Source: Mycobacteroides chelonae CCUG 47445 | GTDB taxonomy: Bacteria; Actinomycetota; Actinomycetes; Mycobacteriales; Mycobacteriaceae | DNA: 64,000 bases | Direction of reading: 5' to 3' | Assembly (NCBI RefSeq): GCF_001632805.1 | Contig: NZ_CP007220.1 | Span: 868,001-932,000 of the forward strand | Made by a program: the position numbers and the translations under genes | The notes under the pieces: model-generated | Told to the model about the DNA's origin: nothing | What the model saw: the letters and a program-made list of their open reading frames with translations, nothing else | Database searches by the model: none | Shown: one piece after another, positions 14,643-23,196 of the stretch | Numbering within the stretch: position 1 is the stretch's first letter | How the letters are laid out: every line of letters starts with the position of its first letter

Positions 14643-17513
14643 CTATGTGCCCACCGAGATCGGTCCGGTGGCATCGTCGGGCGCAACTGGTTTTGGCCCA
14701 AAGGGTTTGGGAGTTGGACGCGTGCGCACGTTGAGGGGCCACCAGAACCAGCGGCCCAGCATGGTGGCGATCGCCGGGGTCAAGAACGACCGCACCACCA
14801 GCGTGTCGAACAGCAGGCCGAGTCCGATGGTGGTACCGATCTGGCCGAGCACGCGCAGATCGCTGAAGATGAAGGACGACATCGTCACCGCGAAGACCAA
14901 GCCCGCGGCGGTGACGACGCCTCCGGTGCCGGCGATGGCGCGGATGATTCCCGTCTTCAGGCCCGCACCGGTTTCCTCCTTGAATCGGGATATCAGCAGC
15001 AAGTTGTAGTCTGCTCCGACCGCCAGCAAGATGATGACGGCCAGCGGGAAGATGACCCAATATAACGGAATGCCGAAGATGTACTGCCACACCACTACTG
15101 ACATGCCGAACGATGCGGCCAGCGATAGTGCGACGGTCCCCACGATCACAAGTGCTGCGACCAGGCTGCGGGTGAGGAACATCATGATGAGCAGGATGAG
15201 GCCGAGCGAGGCCAACGCGGCCATCAGTAGATCGTATTTCTGGCCGTCGGCGATGTCCTTGTACGCAGAGGCGGTTCCCGCCACATAGATCTTGGCGTCC
15301 GCCAATGGTGTTGCCTTGACGGCATCGAAGGCCGCCTCTTTGATCGCATCAATGTGTGCGATGCCCTCGGAGGTCTGTGGATCCCCTTGGTGAGTGATGA
15401 TCATGCGCGCGGCCTTGCCGTCCGGCGACATGAACAGTTTCATGCCGCGTTTGAACGCGGGGTTATCGAACGCCTCGGGTGGCAGGTAGAAGGAATCATC
15501 GTTCTTCGCATCATCAAAGGCCTTACCCAACTCTGTTGCGGTGCGGGTTGATTCTTCATTCTGCGTATTGGTGCCGTTGTTGATGGCGTAGTTGGACTGG
15601 GTCAGATCGCGGTTCTTCTCCTGTATCTCAATCTGGGGCGGAATGAGATCCACGAGTTTGGGCTGCAAAGCGTCGAGTTTGTTGAGGCTTCCGGTGACGG
15701 TTTGGAGTGCGTCGACGAGTTCATCGATACCGTCCAGCGCGTCGAAGACCGATCTCAGCGCCGCGCAGAAGGGGATGTCAAAGCAGTGCGGCTCCCAGTA
15801 GAAGTAGTTGCGTATGGGCCGGAACTGGTCATCGAAGTTCGCGATCTTGTCCCTCAGGTCCTGCGCGACTGCCACGGTCTGCTGGAACCCCTGGGTTTGC
15901 TCATGCGTGATCGCCGCACTTTGTTGTTGAAGTGCCAGCTGCTGTTTCAGCACAGCGATGGTCCGCGTCATCTGATCAGCCTGTTGGGACAGATATAGGG
16001 CCTGGTTCTCCTGCTGTGAGAGATTCATCAGCTGGCTGGCACTTGATGCACTGATCTGAAATGGAATAGAGGAGTGGGTGATCGGAGTTCCGAGCGGACG
16101 GGTGATCGATTGGACCAGGGCCACGCCGCGGGCGTGCAGAACGGATTTGGCGACGCGTTCCAGCAAGACCATTCCCGCGGGGTTACGCATATCGAAATCG
16201 GTTTCGATCATCAGAAGCTCGGGGTTCAGGCGCGCGACGGAGAAATGTCGCTCGGCGGCGGCATACCCCACATTGGAGGGAACGGAGCTTGGCATGTAGA
16301 TGCGGCCGTCGTAAGTGGTCTTGTACCCCGGCAATGCGAGCAATCCAACAAGCGTCACGATGCATGAGACGACGAGAATGGGTCCGGGCCAGCGCACGAT
16401 TGCGGTGCCGATACGGCGCCAGCCGCGGGTACGCATCGCGCGTTTGGGGTCCAGCAGCCCGAAACGGCTTCCGATCACCAACACGGCCGGTGCCATGGTG
16501 AGTGCCGCTGCCAATGTCACCAACACCCCGAGCGCTGCGGGCAGGCCCAGGGTCTGAAAGTAGGGCAACCGTGTGAACGACAGGCAGAGCAACGCGCCCG
16601 CGACCGTGAGACCCGATCCGACGATCACATGCGCGGTGGACTTGAACATCGTGTGGTAGGCGGCCAGGCGATCCTCACCAGCCGAGCGTGCCTCTTGATA
16701 GCGGCCGACGAAAAATATCGCGTAGTCGGTACCGGCGGCAATGGCGAGCATGGTCAGCAGATTCGTGGCATATGTCGAGAGGCCAATGACGCCCGTATGT
16801 CCCAGTGCTGCAACGATTCCTCGGGCTGCCGACAGTTCCACCAGCACTGTCACCAGAACCAGCGCCGTGGTGGTCAGTGATCGGTAGACGACCAGCAGCA
16901 TGATCGCGATAACAGCGAACGTGATGATCGTGACTTGGGCGGAACCTGCGTTACCTACCTCGAACTGATCGGTGATGGTGGGAGCCTCACCGGAAACGTA
17001 GGCCTTGACCCCGTCTGGAGCTGGCGTGTCCGCCACAATGCGACGCACGGCGTCGACGGACTCGTTGGAAAGCGCCTCACCCTGATTACCGGCGACGTAG
17101 ACCTGTACGTACGCGGCCTTGCCGTCCTTGCTTTGGGAGCCGCCTGCCGTGATCGGATCGCCCCAGTAGTCGGCGACGTGCTGCACGTGCTCGCGGTCAT
17201 CATTGAGCCGCTGCACCAATGTGTTGTAGTACTGATGAGCCTCCGCGCCAAGGGGTTTGTCGCCCTCGAGCACAACCATTGCCGAGCTGTCCGAGTCGAA
17301 CTCGTTGAAGACCTTGCCGATATGCCTCATCGCCAGCGTCGATGGCGCATCGGCAGCGTTCAGCGGGGCAGACCGTTCTTCACCCACCACCTCCAGTTGG
17401 GGCACGGTGGCGTTGGTCACCGCCGCGATGGCCACCCAGAACAACACAATCGGCACCGCGAGCCTGCGGATAATCCTCGCCGCCCGCGATTCTTGGGCGT
17501 GACCGGCGCTCAT
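14643..17513 (-). CDS. mmpL: MmpL-family RND lipid/siderophore/drug exporter
   Basis: A 956-residue RND transporter with the MmpL layout: N-terminal helix, a large periplasmic loop, a helix bundle (from about residue 190), a second extended loop rich in Gln that is predicted to be coiled (about 480-560), and a second helix bundle near the C-terminus. GTDYAIFFVGRYQEARSAGE and GADYNLLLISRFKEETGAG are the conserved proton-relay/MMPL motifs. MmpL4/5-type proteins export siderophores or lipids with MmpS partners and can cause drug efflux. Its ATG overlaps the mmpS stop (ATGA at 17513-17510). Confidence 0.93.
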   Translation of the reverse strand: MSAGHAQESRAARIIRRLAVPIVLFWVAIAAVTNATVPQLEVVGEERSAPLNAADAPSTLAMRHIGKVFNEFDSDSSAMVVLEGDKPLGAEAHQYYNTLVQRLNDDREHVQHVADYWGDPITAGGSQSKDGKAAYVQVYVAGNQGEALSNESVDAVRRIVADTPAPDGVKAYVSGEAPTITDQFEVGNAGSAQVTIITFAVIAIMLLVVYRSLTTTALVLVTVLVELSAARGIVAALGHTGVIGLSTYATNLLTMLAIAAGTDYAIFFVGRYQEARSAGEDRLAAYHTMFKSTAHVIVGSGLTVAGALLCLSFTRLPYFQTLGLPAALGVLVTLAAALTMAPAVLVIGSRFGLLDPKRAMRTRGWRRIGTAIVRWPGPILVVSCIVTLVGLLALPGYKTTYDGRIYMPSSVPSNVGYAAAERHFSVARLNPELLMIETDFDMRNPAGMVLLERVAKSVLHARGVALVQSITRPLGTPITHSSIPFQISASSASQLMNLSQQENQALYLSQQADQMTRTIAVLKQQLALQQQSAAITHEQTQGFQQTVAVAQDLRDKIANFDDQFRPIRNYFYWEPHCFDIPFCAALRSVFDALDGIDELVDALQTVTGSLNKLDALQPKLVDLIPPQIEIQEKNRDLTQSNYAINNGTNTQNEESTRTATELGKAFDDAKNDDSFYLPPEAFDNPAFKRGMKLFMSPDGKAARMIITHQGDPQTSEGIAHIDAIKEAAFDAVKATPLADAKIYVAGTASAYKDIADGQKYDLLMAALASLGLILLIMMFLTRSLVAALVIVGTVALSLAASFGMSVVVWQYIFGIPLYWVIFPLAVIILLAVGADYNLLLISRFKEETGAGLKTGIIRAIAGTGGVVTAAGLVFAVTMSSFIFSDLRVLGQIGTTIGLGLLFDTLVVRSFLTPAIATMLGRWFWWPLNVRTRPTPKPFGPKPVAPDDATGPISVGT

Positions 17514-17953
17514 GCGGACTTGTCCAGGCAGGTGGTGTAGCCATTCACGATGGTGACAGTCCTTTCGTCTTTGACGATGCCGTCGACGGTGATGCGGCAG
17601 CCCGTCACGTCACCACTGCCCTGCGCGCGCAGGTCGGCGAACAAGGTGGGGTCGTTGGTCACGAGCTCGTGGGACCAGGGCAGGGCAGCGTTGTCGACGC
17701 GGTGCGGCTGAGCCATCTCGTCGAGGAAGTTGATGGTGGCGGTGCTTCCCGACGTGCCGAAGACCTCGAGAAGGACGCGCTTGGGGTTGTAGTTGGTGTT
17801 CTCCATGGCCTCGGTGCCGGGACGTGACAGTTCGATGTTTGAACCGAAAATGCCATGCAGCCGTGTCACTCCGAAGGCCACTACTGCCACTACGGCCGCC
17901 GCGACGATGAATGTCCACCAGCGTTTGAGGAAACTCCAGAACCAGCCCTGCAC
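17510..17953 (-). CDS. mmpS: MmpS-family accessory protein
   Basis: About 147 residues from GTG 17953: one N-terminal membrane helix (about 15-35) then a periplasmic domain with NINFLDEM-like text (ATINFLDEMAQPHRVDNAAL), ALPWSHELVTNDPTLFADLRAQG by its parts, and GCRITVDGIVKDERT, which are the MmpS family signatures. MmpS works with the co-transcribed MmpL. Upstream in-frame codons run through the TetR operator, so a start there is unlikely. The pair is divergent from a TetR gene, the arrangement known for inducible MmpS5/MmpL5 pumps of M. abscessus. Confidence 0.88.
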   Translation of the reverse strand: MQGWFWSFLKRWWTFIVAAAVVAVVAFGVTRLHGIFGSNIELSRPGTEAMENTNYNPKRVLLEVFGTSGSTATINFLDEMAQPHRVDNAALPWSHELVTNDPTLFADLRAQGSGDVTGCRITVDGIVKDERTVTIVNGYTTCLDKSA

Positions 17954-18000
17954 CAGCGTCCACGCCCTCTCGATAGTCGCTGACCGACTTGTGTAGAACG

Positions 18001-18014
18001 GTACGGTACCGTAC
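18001..18014. promoter_or_regulatory. 14-bp palindrome, candidate TetR operator for mmpS-mmpL
   Basis: GTACGGTACCGTAC is a perfect dyad, 5 bp before the TetR ATG and 48 bp before the mmpS GTG. Its place between the divergent genes fits an operator repressing both. Confidence 0.65.
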
Positions 18015-18018
18015 TCCC

Positions 18019-18633
18019 ATGACGAATGGCGTGTCAACGGGGTTGACTAAGGCGGCGAAGAAGCGACAGTCCTCCCAGTGGACGCCCCGAGAGGTGGAGC
18101 TGCTCGCTGTCACCCTGCGGCTGCTGCAGCAGCATGGGTACGACCGGCTGTCGGTCGATGAAGTTGCCGCGGAGTCGAAGGCGAGTAAGGCGACGATCTA
18201 TCGGCGTTGGCCGTCGAAGGCGGAACTGGTGCTAGCGGCCTTCATCGAGGGACTGCGTGCGCAGTTGATCCGGCCGAATACCGGTTCGCTACGCGAGGAT
18301 CTGCTGCAGATCGGGATGAACGCGCTCGCTGACGTTCGGCGTAATACGCCGGTCATGCGCGGTCTGCTGATCGAGATTGAGCGAAACCCGGACTTGACCA
18401 AGGCATTTCGGACGAAGTTTATCGATCAGCGCAAGTTGTTACTCGACGACGTACTTGCCGCAGCTGTGGAACGCGGCGAGATCGAGGCGGCCGCCATCAA
18501 TGAGGAGCTTTGGGATCTGTTACCGGGGTACTTGGTGTTCCGTTCGTTGATGCCCGTGAGATCGCCGACGGCCAACACCGTTCGCACGCTGGTGAACGAC
18601 GTCATCATGCCCAGCCTGACCCGGAAGCTCTGA
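18019..18633 (+). CDS. TetR-family repressor divergent from mmpS-mmpL
   Basis: A 204-residue TetR protein. The HTH lies at about residues 35-65: LSVDEVAAESKASKATIYRR followed by WPSKAELVLAAF. The C-terminal region has the TetR_C-like LRGLLIEIERNPDL-type text (MRGLLIEIERNPDLTKAFR). ATG 18019 is the start; the frame opens earlier but through the operator palindrome. Regulators in this position control MmpS5/MmpL5 pumps in M. abscessus, where loss-of-function mutations raise drug tolerance; equivalence here is inference. Confidence 0.87.
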   Translation: MTNGVSTGLTKAAKKRQSSQWTPREVELLAVTLRLLQQHGYDRLSVDEVAAESKASKATIYRRWPSKAELVLAAFIEGLRAQLIRPNTGSLREDLLQIGMNALADVRRNTPVMRGLLIEIERNPDLTKAFRTKFIDQRKLLLDDVLAAAVERGEIEAAAINEELWDLLPGYLVFRSLMPVRSPTANTVRTLVNDVIMPSLTRKL

Positions 18634-18947
18634 AGCTCCGATCTCTGGTTGTGGTGGGCGTATCCATTCGGTGCTGCCGTTGGTGTGTTTTCGGGTGGTC
18701 CAGCCGTGGTCCCGCAGATGCGCATAAGGGTCGCCGAGTTACTTGACACGCCAGCGGACAAGCTAGGGACGTGCCCAAAGAGTCGAAAGCCAACCCACAG
18801 GAAGTGGAACACCGACAGCCTTAACCCGCGTGGGTGGGTACTCGTCCGCGGGGCCGAGACGTTCTAGAGCTGCGGTAACTGTAGCTAATTCGATAATAGT
18901 TCCCCGTCGGCTAACTAATCCCATAAGCAATGTTCCATACTTAGCCC
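18634..18947. other. Intergenic region with no recognised gene
   Basis: Between the TetR gene and the diguanylate cyclase. I see short dyads (ACCC-GCGT-GGGT; AGCTGC...GTAGCT) and an AT-richer last 80 bp that probably carries the cyclase promoter. A 72-codon frame at 18649-18867 has no coding character. I found no recognisable riboswitch. Confidence 0.4.
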
Positions 18948-20030
18948 GTGCGCAGCGCCCGAACCGCCCGGCCGCGACGTAGGCGGACCTCAGAGCAGGA
19001 ATACCGATTTGTCACGGGCGCCCTCGGCCGCCGGAATCTGAAGCACTTGAAGGTCACCATCGGGTTGCTGTGTATGTCGATCCTCCCGCTGGGAACGATC
19101 GTCAATATGCACCCATTGGGTCCGCAGGGCACTGGGCGCACGATTCACCAGCTACTCATCGCAGTATCGTTCCTGGTCGGGGTGTGCTGGATTGCCCGCC
19201 CATGGCCGACTCGACGCTGGGCCATCGCCTTCGTGATCTGGGCGGACTTCTCATTCGCGGTCTCCGCCTGGATGTATGCGGGTCCCATGATGCGGCTTGC
19301 CCCGGTCTTGTACATGAGCACGATCGGTGTTTTCGCCGCGTTTCTGATGGGCTGGCGCGTGTTGGCAGTGCACTGTGTCTTCGCTTCGGCCGTACTCGGC
19401 TCGATCACGCTGTGGAACATGCATAGGGGCGCGGCGACCTTCCTGGACCAGTTCCACTACAACGCACCGGCATTCACCACGGTCGTCCTCCTACCGATCC
19501 TCATACAGGCCGTGATCGAAGGAGGCAGAAGATCGATACGCGCCACTATTTCGGCCGCCAACCGCGATCCGCTGACCGGTCTGCTGAACCGCAGGGGTAT
19601 GCAAGCCACCTTCGACTATCTACTCGGCAAGCGGCCGAATCCCACAACCGTCGTGGTGATGGTGGCCGATGTCGACAGATTCAAGGAACTCAACGACGCC
19701 TACGGCCACGAAGCCGGGGATAGGACGCTACAAGACATCGCGGACAATCTGTTCGCGAACACCCGGCAGGAAGACATCGCCGCCCGCATTGGCGGCGACG
19801 AGTTCATGGTCGTCGCATTCGTAGACGATCCGGACGATATCGCCATAGTCAACGCTCGAATACGCGCTGCACCGGTGGGCGCAGGCGCTTCCGGCACCTC
19901 GATGAGCGTAGGCATCGCCTGGGCATCGACCGACACGGTGGACTTCAGCTTCGAATCCCTCACGCGGCAAGCAGATTTCAAACTATACGAAGCCAAACGC
20001 GCCCGCATACCGCGTGAGCCCACGGCCTGA
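18948..20030 (+). CDS. Membrane-bound GGDEF diguanylate cyclase
   Basis: A 360-residue protein. About six hydrophobic segments span residues 32-190 and form an unnamed membrane sensor. A GGDEF domain follows: RDPLTGLLNRRGM, the metal-binding ADVDRFKELND and an intact GGDEF at 282-286. RQED at 273-276 sits five residues before GGDEF, exactly the position of the inhibitory RxxD site, so the enzyme should make cyclic di-GMP and be product-inhibited. There is no EAL domain. GTG 18948 has no Shine-Dalgarno, suggesting leaderless translation. It is monocistronic. Confidence 0.9.
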   Translation: MRSARTARPRRRRTSEQEYRFVTGALGRRNLKHLKVTIGLLCMSILPLGTIVNMHPLGPQGTGRTIHQLLIAVSFLVGVCWIARPWPTRRWAIAFVIWADFSFAVSAWMYAGPMMRLAPVLYMSTIGVFAAFLMGWRVLAVHCVFASAVLGSITLWNMHRGAATFLDQFHYNAPAFTTVVLLPILIQAVIEGGRRSIRATISAANRDPLTGLLNRRGMQATFDYLLGKRPNPTTVVVMVADVDRFKELNDAYGHEAGDRTLQDIADNLFANTRQEDIAARIGGDEFMVVAFVDDPDDIAIVNARIRAAPVGAGASGTSMSVGIAWASTDTVDFSFESLTRQADFKLYEAKRARIPREPTA

Positions 20031-20232
20031 TCCAGCCGAAATCGTCAGTACGCGCCTTCGCTACGCACCACTGCCCGGTGACACCCGGCTTGACCAGTCG
20101 CCGCCTCCGACGCTCCAATCGAATTCATGTTCGAACGTTAACCCGGCCCGCTGGCGAGTGAGCCGCGTGGTGTGACACCAGAAACCCCTGTGACAGAAGA
20201 GATCTATCGGGGCCTACCTGTAGGTTGAAGGC

Positions 20233-20574
20233 GTGGACGCGACGATTTACCACAATCCCAGGTGCACGAAGTCCCGTCAGGCGCTGACACGTCTTGAGGA
20301 GGCCGGCGCCACCGTGACCGTCGTGAAGTACCTCGATGACGTACTCACCAAAGCGCAGCTGAAAAAGCTGATCAAGGACGCGGAGCTCACTGTGCGTGAC
20401 GCGGTGCGCACCGGCGAGGCCGAGTACAAGGAGCTCGGTCTTGCGGATGCCTCCGACGACGCACTCCTTGATGCCATGGTTGCGCACCCGCGGCTAATCC
20501 AGCGGCCATTCGTGGTGACTGCGAAGGGCACCCGGATGGCACGCCCTACCGAGGCTGTCGACGAGATCCTGTAG
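20233..20574 (+). CDS. arsC: ArsC/Spx-family arsenate reductase (glutaredoxin type)
   Basis: A 113-residue thioredoxin-fold protein. The N-terminus TIYHNPRCTKSRQAL contains the single catalytic Cys (residue 11) of the ArsC family; HPRLIQRPFVV is the conserved C-terminal strand-loop. It reduces arsenate to arsenite or acts in related thiol chemistry. No arsenite pump or ArsR gene is next to it, so a general thiol role is possible. Start GTG 20233. Confidence 0.85.
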   Translation: MDATIYHNPRCTKSRQALTRLEEAGATVTVVKYLDDVLTKAQLKKLIKDAELTVRDAVRTGEAEYKELGLADASDDALLDAMVAHPRLIQRPFVVTAKGTRMARPTEAVDEIL

Positions 20575-20654
20575 TTCCGCAGATGTCCTGATTCCGAGCA
20601 CATTTGGCACGTAGCCGCAGACTCGGGGGAGTGGCTGTTGGCACGATAGGGCCT

Positions 20655-21047
20655 ATGACTCCAAAATCTGCCAACAACAGCCTTGTGGGCGCATTGCGGG
20701 GGCTGGCCATCGGAAGGATCGTCGTGGGCGTCGCTTCCTTGGTTGTCCCCAACGTGCTCGCCAAGGCCAGCCGTGTCCCAGCGACGCCCGAACTGACCTA
20801 CATGACAAGGATATTCGGTATTCGCGCGGTTGCGCTCGGTCTCGGCTACCTGACGTCGCCCACCTCTGAGCGATTCCGGTGGCAGCGGCTTGCGCTGATA
20901 GTCGATGTCACCGATACCGTGCACGGCACCGCGCATCTGATCCGAGGTGACATTCCTCGCGTCAGTGCCGCCGCATTGGTAGCGCTGACCGGCGGTTACA
21001 TGAGCGTCGGCGCCGCCCGGCTGGCCAAGGATCTGGCGCGGGTCTAG
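20655..21047 (+). CDS. Small membrane protein, function unknown (DUF4267-like)
   Basis: A 130-residue protein with about three hydrophobic segments (IGRIVVGVASLVVP, FGIRAVALGLGYL, AAALVALTGGYM). The pattern is like small DUF4267-type membrane proteins but I am not certain. ATG 20655 is chosen; the open frame begins 51 bp earlier without coding character. Its TAG and the convergent FUSC gene's stop share the four bases CTAG at 21044-21047. Confidence 0.65.
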   Translation: MTPKSANNSLVGALRGLAIGRIVVGVASLVVPNVLAKASRVPATPELTYMTRIFGIRAVALGLGYLTSPTSERFRWQRLALIVDVTDTVHGTAHLIRGDIPRVSAAALVALTGGYMSVGAARLAKDLARV

Positions 21048-21979
21048 CGGCTGGTATCCCGTCTACCTACCAGTATGGCGGCTGCCACCCCGGCAGCGAC
21101 GCCGATCACGGTGTCCAGGCCGCGGTACAGGATCAGGGTGAACGGGTCTGCAGGGTCGGCCAATTCGGTCATCAGCATCACCAGCGGAGTGAAGAAGCCG
21201 ACGGCCAGCGCGTAGTGGCGAGCCATAAACAGCTCGGTGGGGAACAAGAATGCTATGACCAGTGCGCCTACCGCGACAGGCGGAAGGCCTAGCGTCATAA
21301 GCACTCCGGTGAGTATCAGGCCCGCCACAGTTCCCGCGGTCCGGTGGGTGGCCCGCACCAGCACTCCTTGAATTTCTCGATCTGACGGCCGTTCGATGTC
21401 GATGGCGGACAGCGGTACGGCAGCGGCGGCCATCGCCCAGTTGGCGTGATCGAAGCCCAGCAGTAGTCCGGTCCCGCCTGCCGCCGCGACGGCCAGCGCG
21501 TAGCGCAGCGCATGCCTGCCGACATCGGGCGGGGGACGACGATGCTTCACACGCGGTGTCGAGATCTCGCCGGATGATCCGATGAGACCGATCATGATCG
21601 ACAGCAATGCCGTCGACAGGCACAGTCCGATGGCGCCCGGCGGGGCGATCAGACCCGCCGGAACGGTGGCCGTGGCGCCTATGGCGAAGAGGAAGAAGGG
21701 GCCCGTAGGCCGCAGGCGTAACGCGTCGGCCACCATCGATCCAGCCATCGCGAATGTCACCTCAACCGCGACCAGCATCCAGGTTCTGGCATGCAGTGAC
21801 GAAAGCATCACGCCGAGAGCGACTCCCCCGCAGAGGAGAGTCCCCGCCTGGAGCTGGTGACGCGTCCGGCGCCAGCCGGATTCGGCGCGGCCGTAGATTC
21901 CGGTAAAGGAGCCGAAGACGATGTACACCAGTAACTCGGGCCGGCCGAAGGCCAGCAGAACCACCCCGGGGAGAGCCAA
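21044..21979 (-). CDS. FUSC-family membrane protein
   Basis: At least 311 residues with two blocks of hydrophobic helices, a layout of FUSC/aromatic-acid exporter-like proteins: an N-terminal set (to about residue 120) and a C-terminal set containing VLVRATHRTAGTVAGLIL, which is the signature of this family. Likely exports small acids or acts in the envelope. TTG 21979 is the only standard start codon in frame, but the frame stays open to 22076 and the extra codons encode HALRVAAGLALPGVVLLAFG, the expected first helix. The true start may therefore be a non-standard codon upstream. Confidence 0.75.
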   Translation of the reverse strand: MALPGVVLLAFGRPELLVYIVFGSFTGIYGRAESGWRRTRHQLQAGTLLCGGVALGVMLSSLHARTWMLVAVEVTFAMAGSMVADALRLRPTGPFFLFAIGATATVPAGLIAPPGAIGLCLSTALLSIMIGLIGSSGEISTPRVKHRRPPPDVGRHALRYALAVAAAGGTGLLLGFDHANWAMAAAAVPLSAIDIERPSDREIQGVLVRATHRTAGTVAGLILTGVLMTLGLPPVAVGALVIAFLFPTELFMARHYALAVGFFTPLVMLMTELADPADPFTLILYRGLDTVIGVAAGVAAAILVGRRDTSR

Positions 21980-22150
21980 ACCTGCGGCGACCCGGAGTGC
22001 GTGCCTGTGATCGTGGCGATCCGGACGGGTGTGCTCCCAAGCTTCCGTGGTGATGATGGCAATCAGTGTGTGAGTTCAGCGCTGGAGCTGTCCAAGAGAC
22101 ATTGCCGCTGAGTCGATAGGCGGTACCGATCGCTGGTGGTAGAACGAGTT

Positions 22151-23041
22151 ATGCAGTTCCGTCAGCTTGAGTATTTCGTGGCGCTGGCGCGGGAACGACA
22201 CTTCGCCCGCGCTGCGTCGGCGTGCTACGTATCCCAGCCGGCGCTGTCGGAGGCCATCCGCAAGCTCGAGCACGAGCTGGGTGTCCCGCTGGTACTGCGC
22301 GGGTCGAACTTTGAGGGCTTGACTCCGGAGGGAGAGCGCCTGGTCCTTTGGGCACGAAGGATTCTCGCGGACCGTGACGCGCTGGAGCATGAGGTGACGG
22401 CCTTGCGTAGCGGACTCACCGGTGAGCTGCGGTTGGGTGTGGTGCCCGGGGCGGCCACCCGTGTGGCGCTGATGGCCGATGCTTTCTGTGCTGAACACCC
22501 GCTGGTGCGGGTACGGATCGAGTCCAGCCTGCGCTCCACGGAGATCCTGGACCGCATCCGCCGGTTCGAGCTCGATGCGGGTGTGGTCTACGACGATGGG
22601 TTGCAGACCGACGGTTTTGAGCTAACCCGACTTTACGAGGAGCGCTACGTGCTGGTGGCGGGCGAGGGGTTGTTGCGTGACGCCCCCGACCCGATCGACT
22701 GGTCGGAAGCGCTAAGTCTGCCAATGTGTTTGTTGCACAAGGGTATGCGTGACCGCGATCGCATCGATGAGGCTGCTGCCGAGCATGGGCTCGCCGTATC
22801 ACCTCGCCTGGAGGCTGATTCCGTCGCAACATTGCTGGCCTTGGTAGGGACCGGCCGCTGGGCGGCCATCGTCGCACGGACCTGGTTCGCTACCGTGCCT
22901 GCGCCAGCAGGTGCCCGAGTCGTGGAGCTGCAGGCACCGAGGCTCGGGTCGCCGGTCGTGCTGGTGCGTGCCGCGGGTGAGCCCGCGTCGCTCTTGGCGC
23001 GCGCACTGGCGCAGACGGCGGCACCGCTCGACCAGCCCTGA
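22151..23041 (+). CDS. LysR-family transcriptional regulator
   Basis: A 296-residue LysR protein. The HTH is ARAASACYVSQPALSEAIRK after MQFRQLEYFVALARERHFA; the rest is the two-lobed effector domain (GELRLGVVPGAA onward). ATG 22151 is chosen over the valine/ATG codons just upstream because MQFRQLEYFV is the usual LysR start. It precedes the formate dehydrogenase gene on the same strand with a 155-bp gap that holds an inverted repeat, so it may control formate use. The effector is unknown. Confidence 0.88.
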   Translation: MQFRQLEYFVALARERHFARAASACYVSQPALSEAIRKLEHELGVPLVLRGSNFEGLTPEGERLVLWARRILADRDALEHEVTALRSGLTGELRLGVVPGAATRVALMADAFCAEHPLVRVRIESSLRSTEILDRIRRFELDAGVVYDDGLQTDGFELTRLYEERYVLVAGEGLLRDAPDPIDWSEALSLPMCLLHKGMRDRDRIDEAAAEHGLAVSPRLEADSVATLLALVGTGRWAAIVARTWFATVPAPAGARVVELQAPRLGSPVVLVRAAGEPASLLARALAQTAAPLDQP

Positions 23042-23131
23042 TCGGCTCTGCCTATTGGGCGGTCGGAACTTGGTCTTGGACACCTCACCACGGCGCGCCG
23101 GACACTGAAGATGCGTCGAATGAACGCGCCG

Positions 23132-23149
23132 GATGGCTGGAAAGCCATC
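23132..23149. promoter_or_regulatory. Inverted repeat upstream of formate dehydrogenase
   Basis: GATGGCT-GGAA-AGCCATC is a perfect 7-bp dyad 47 bp before the fdh ATG. It could be a LysR-type site or a leader hairpin. Confidence 0.4.
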
Positions 23150-23196
23150 TGCATCAAGAGAACTGGCGGCCATACGACCGCCGTGGAGGAGTGGTC

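Noticed and set aside
18634..18947. Riboswitch upstream of the diguanylate cyclase
   Set aside because: Only short unrelated dyads are visible; no conserved c-di-GMP riboswitch core was recognised.
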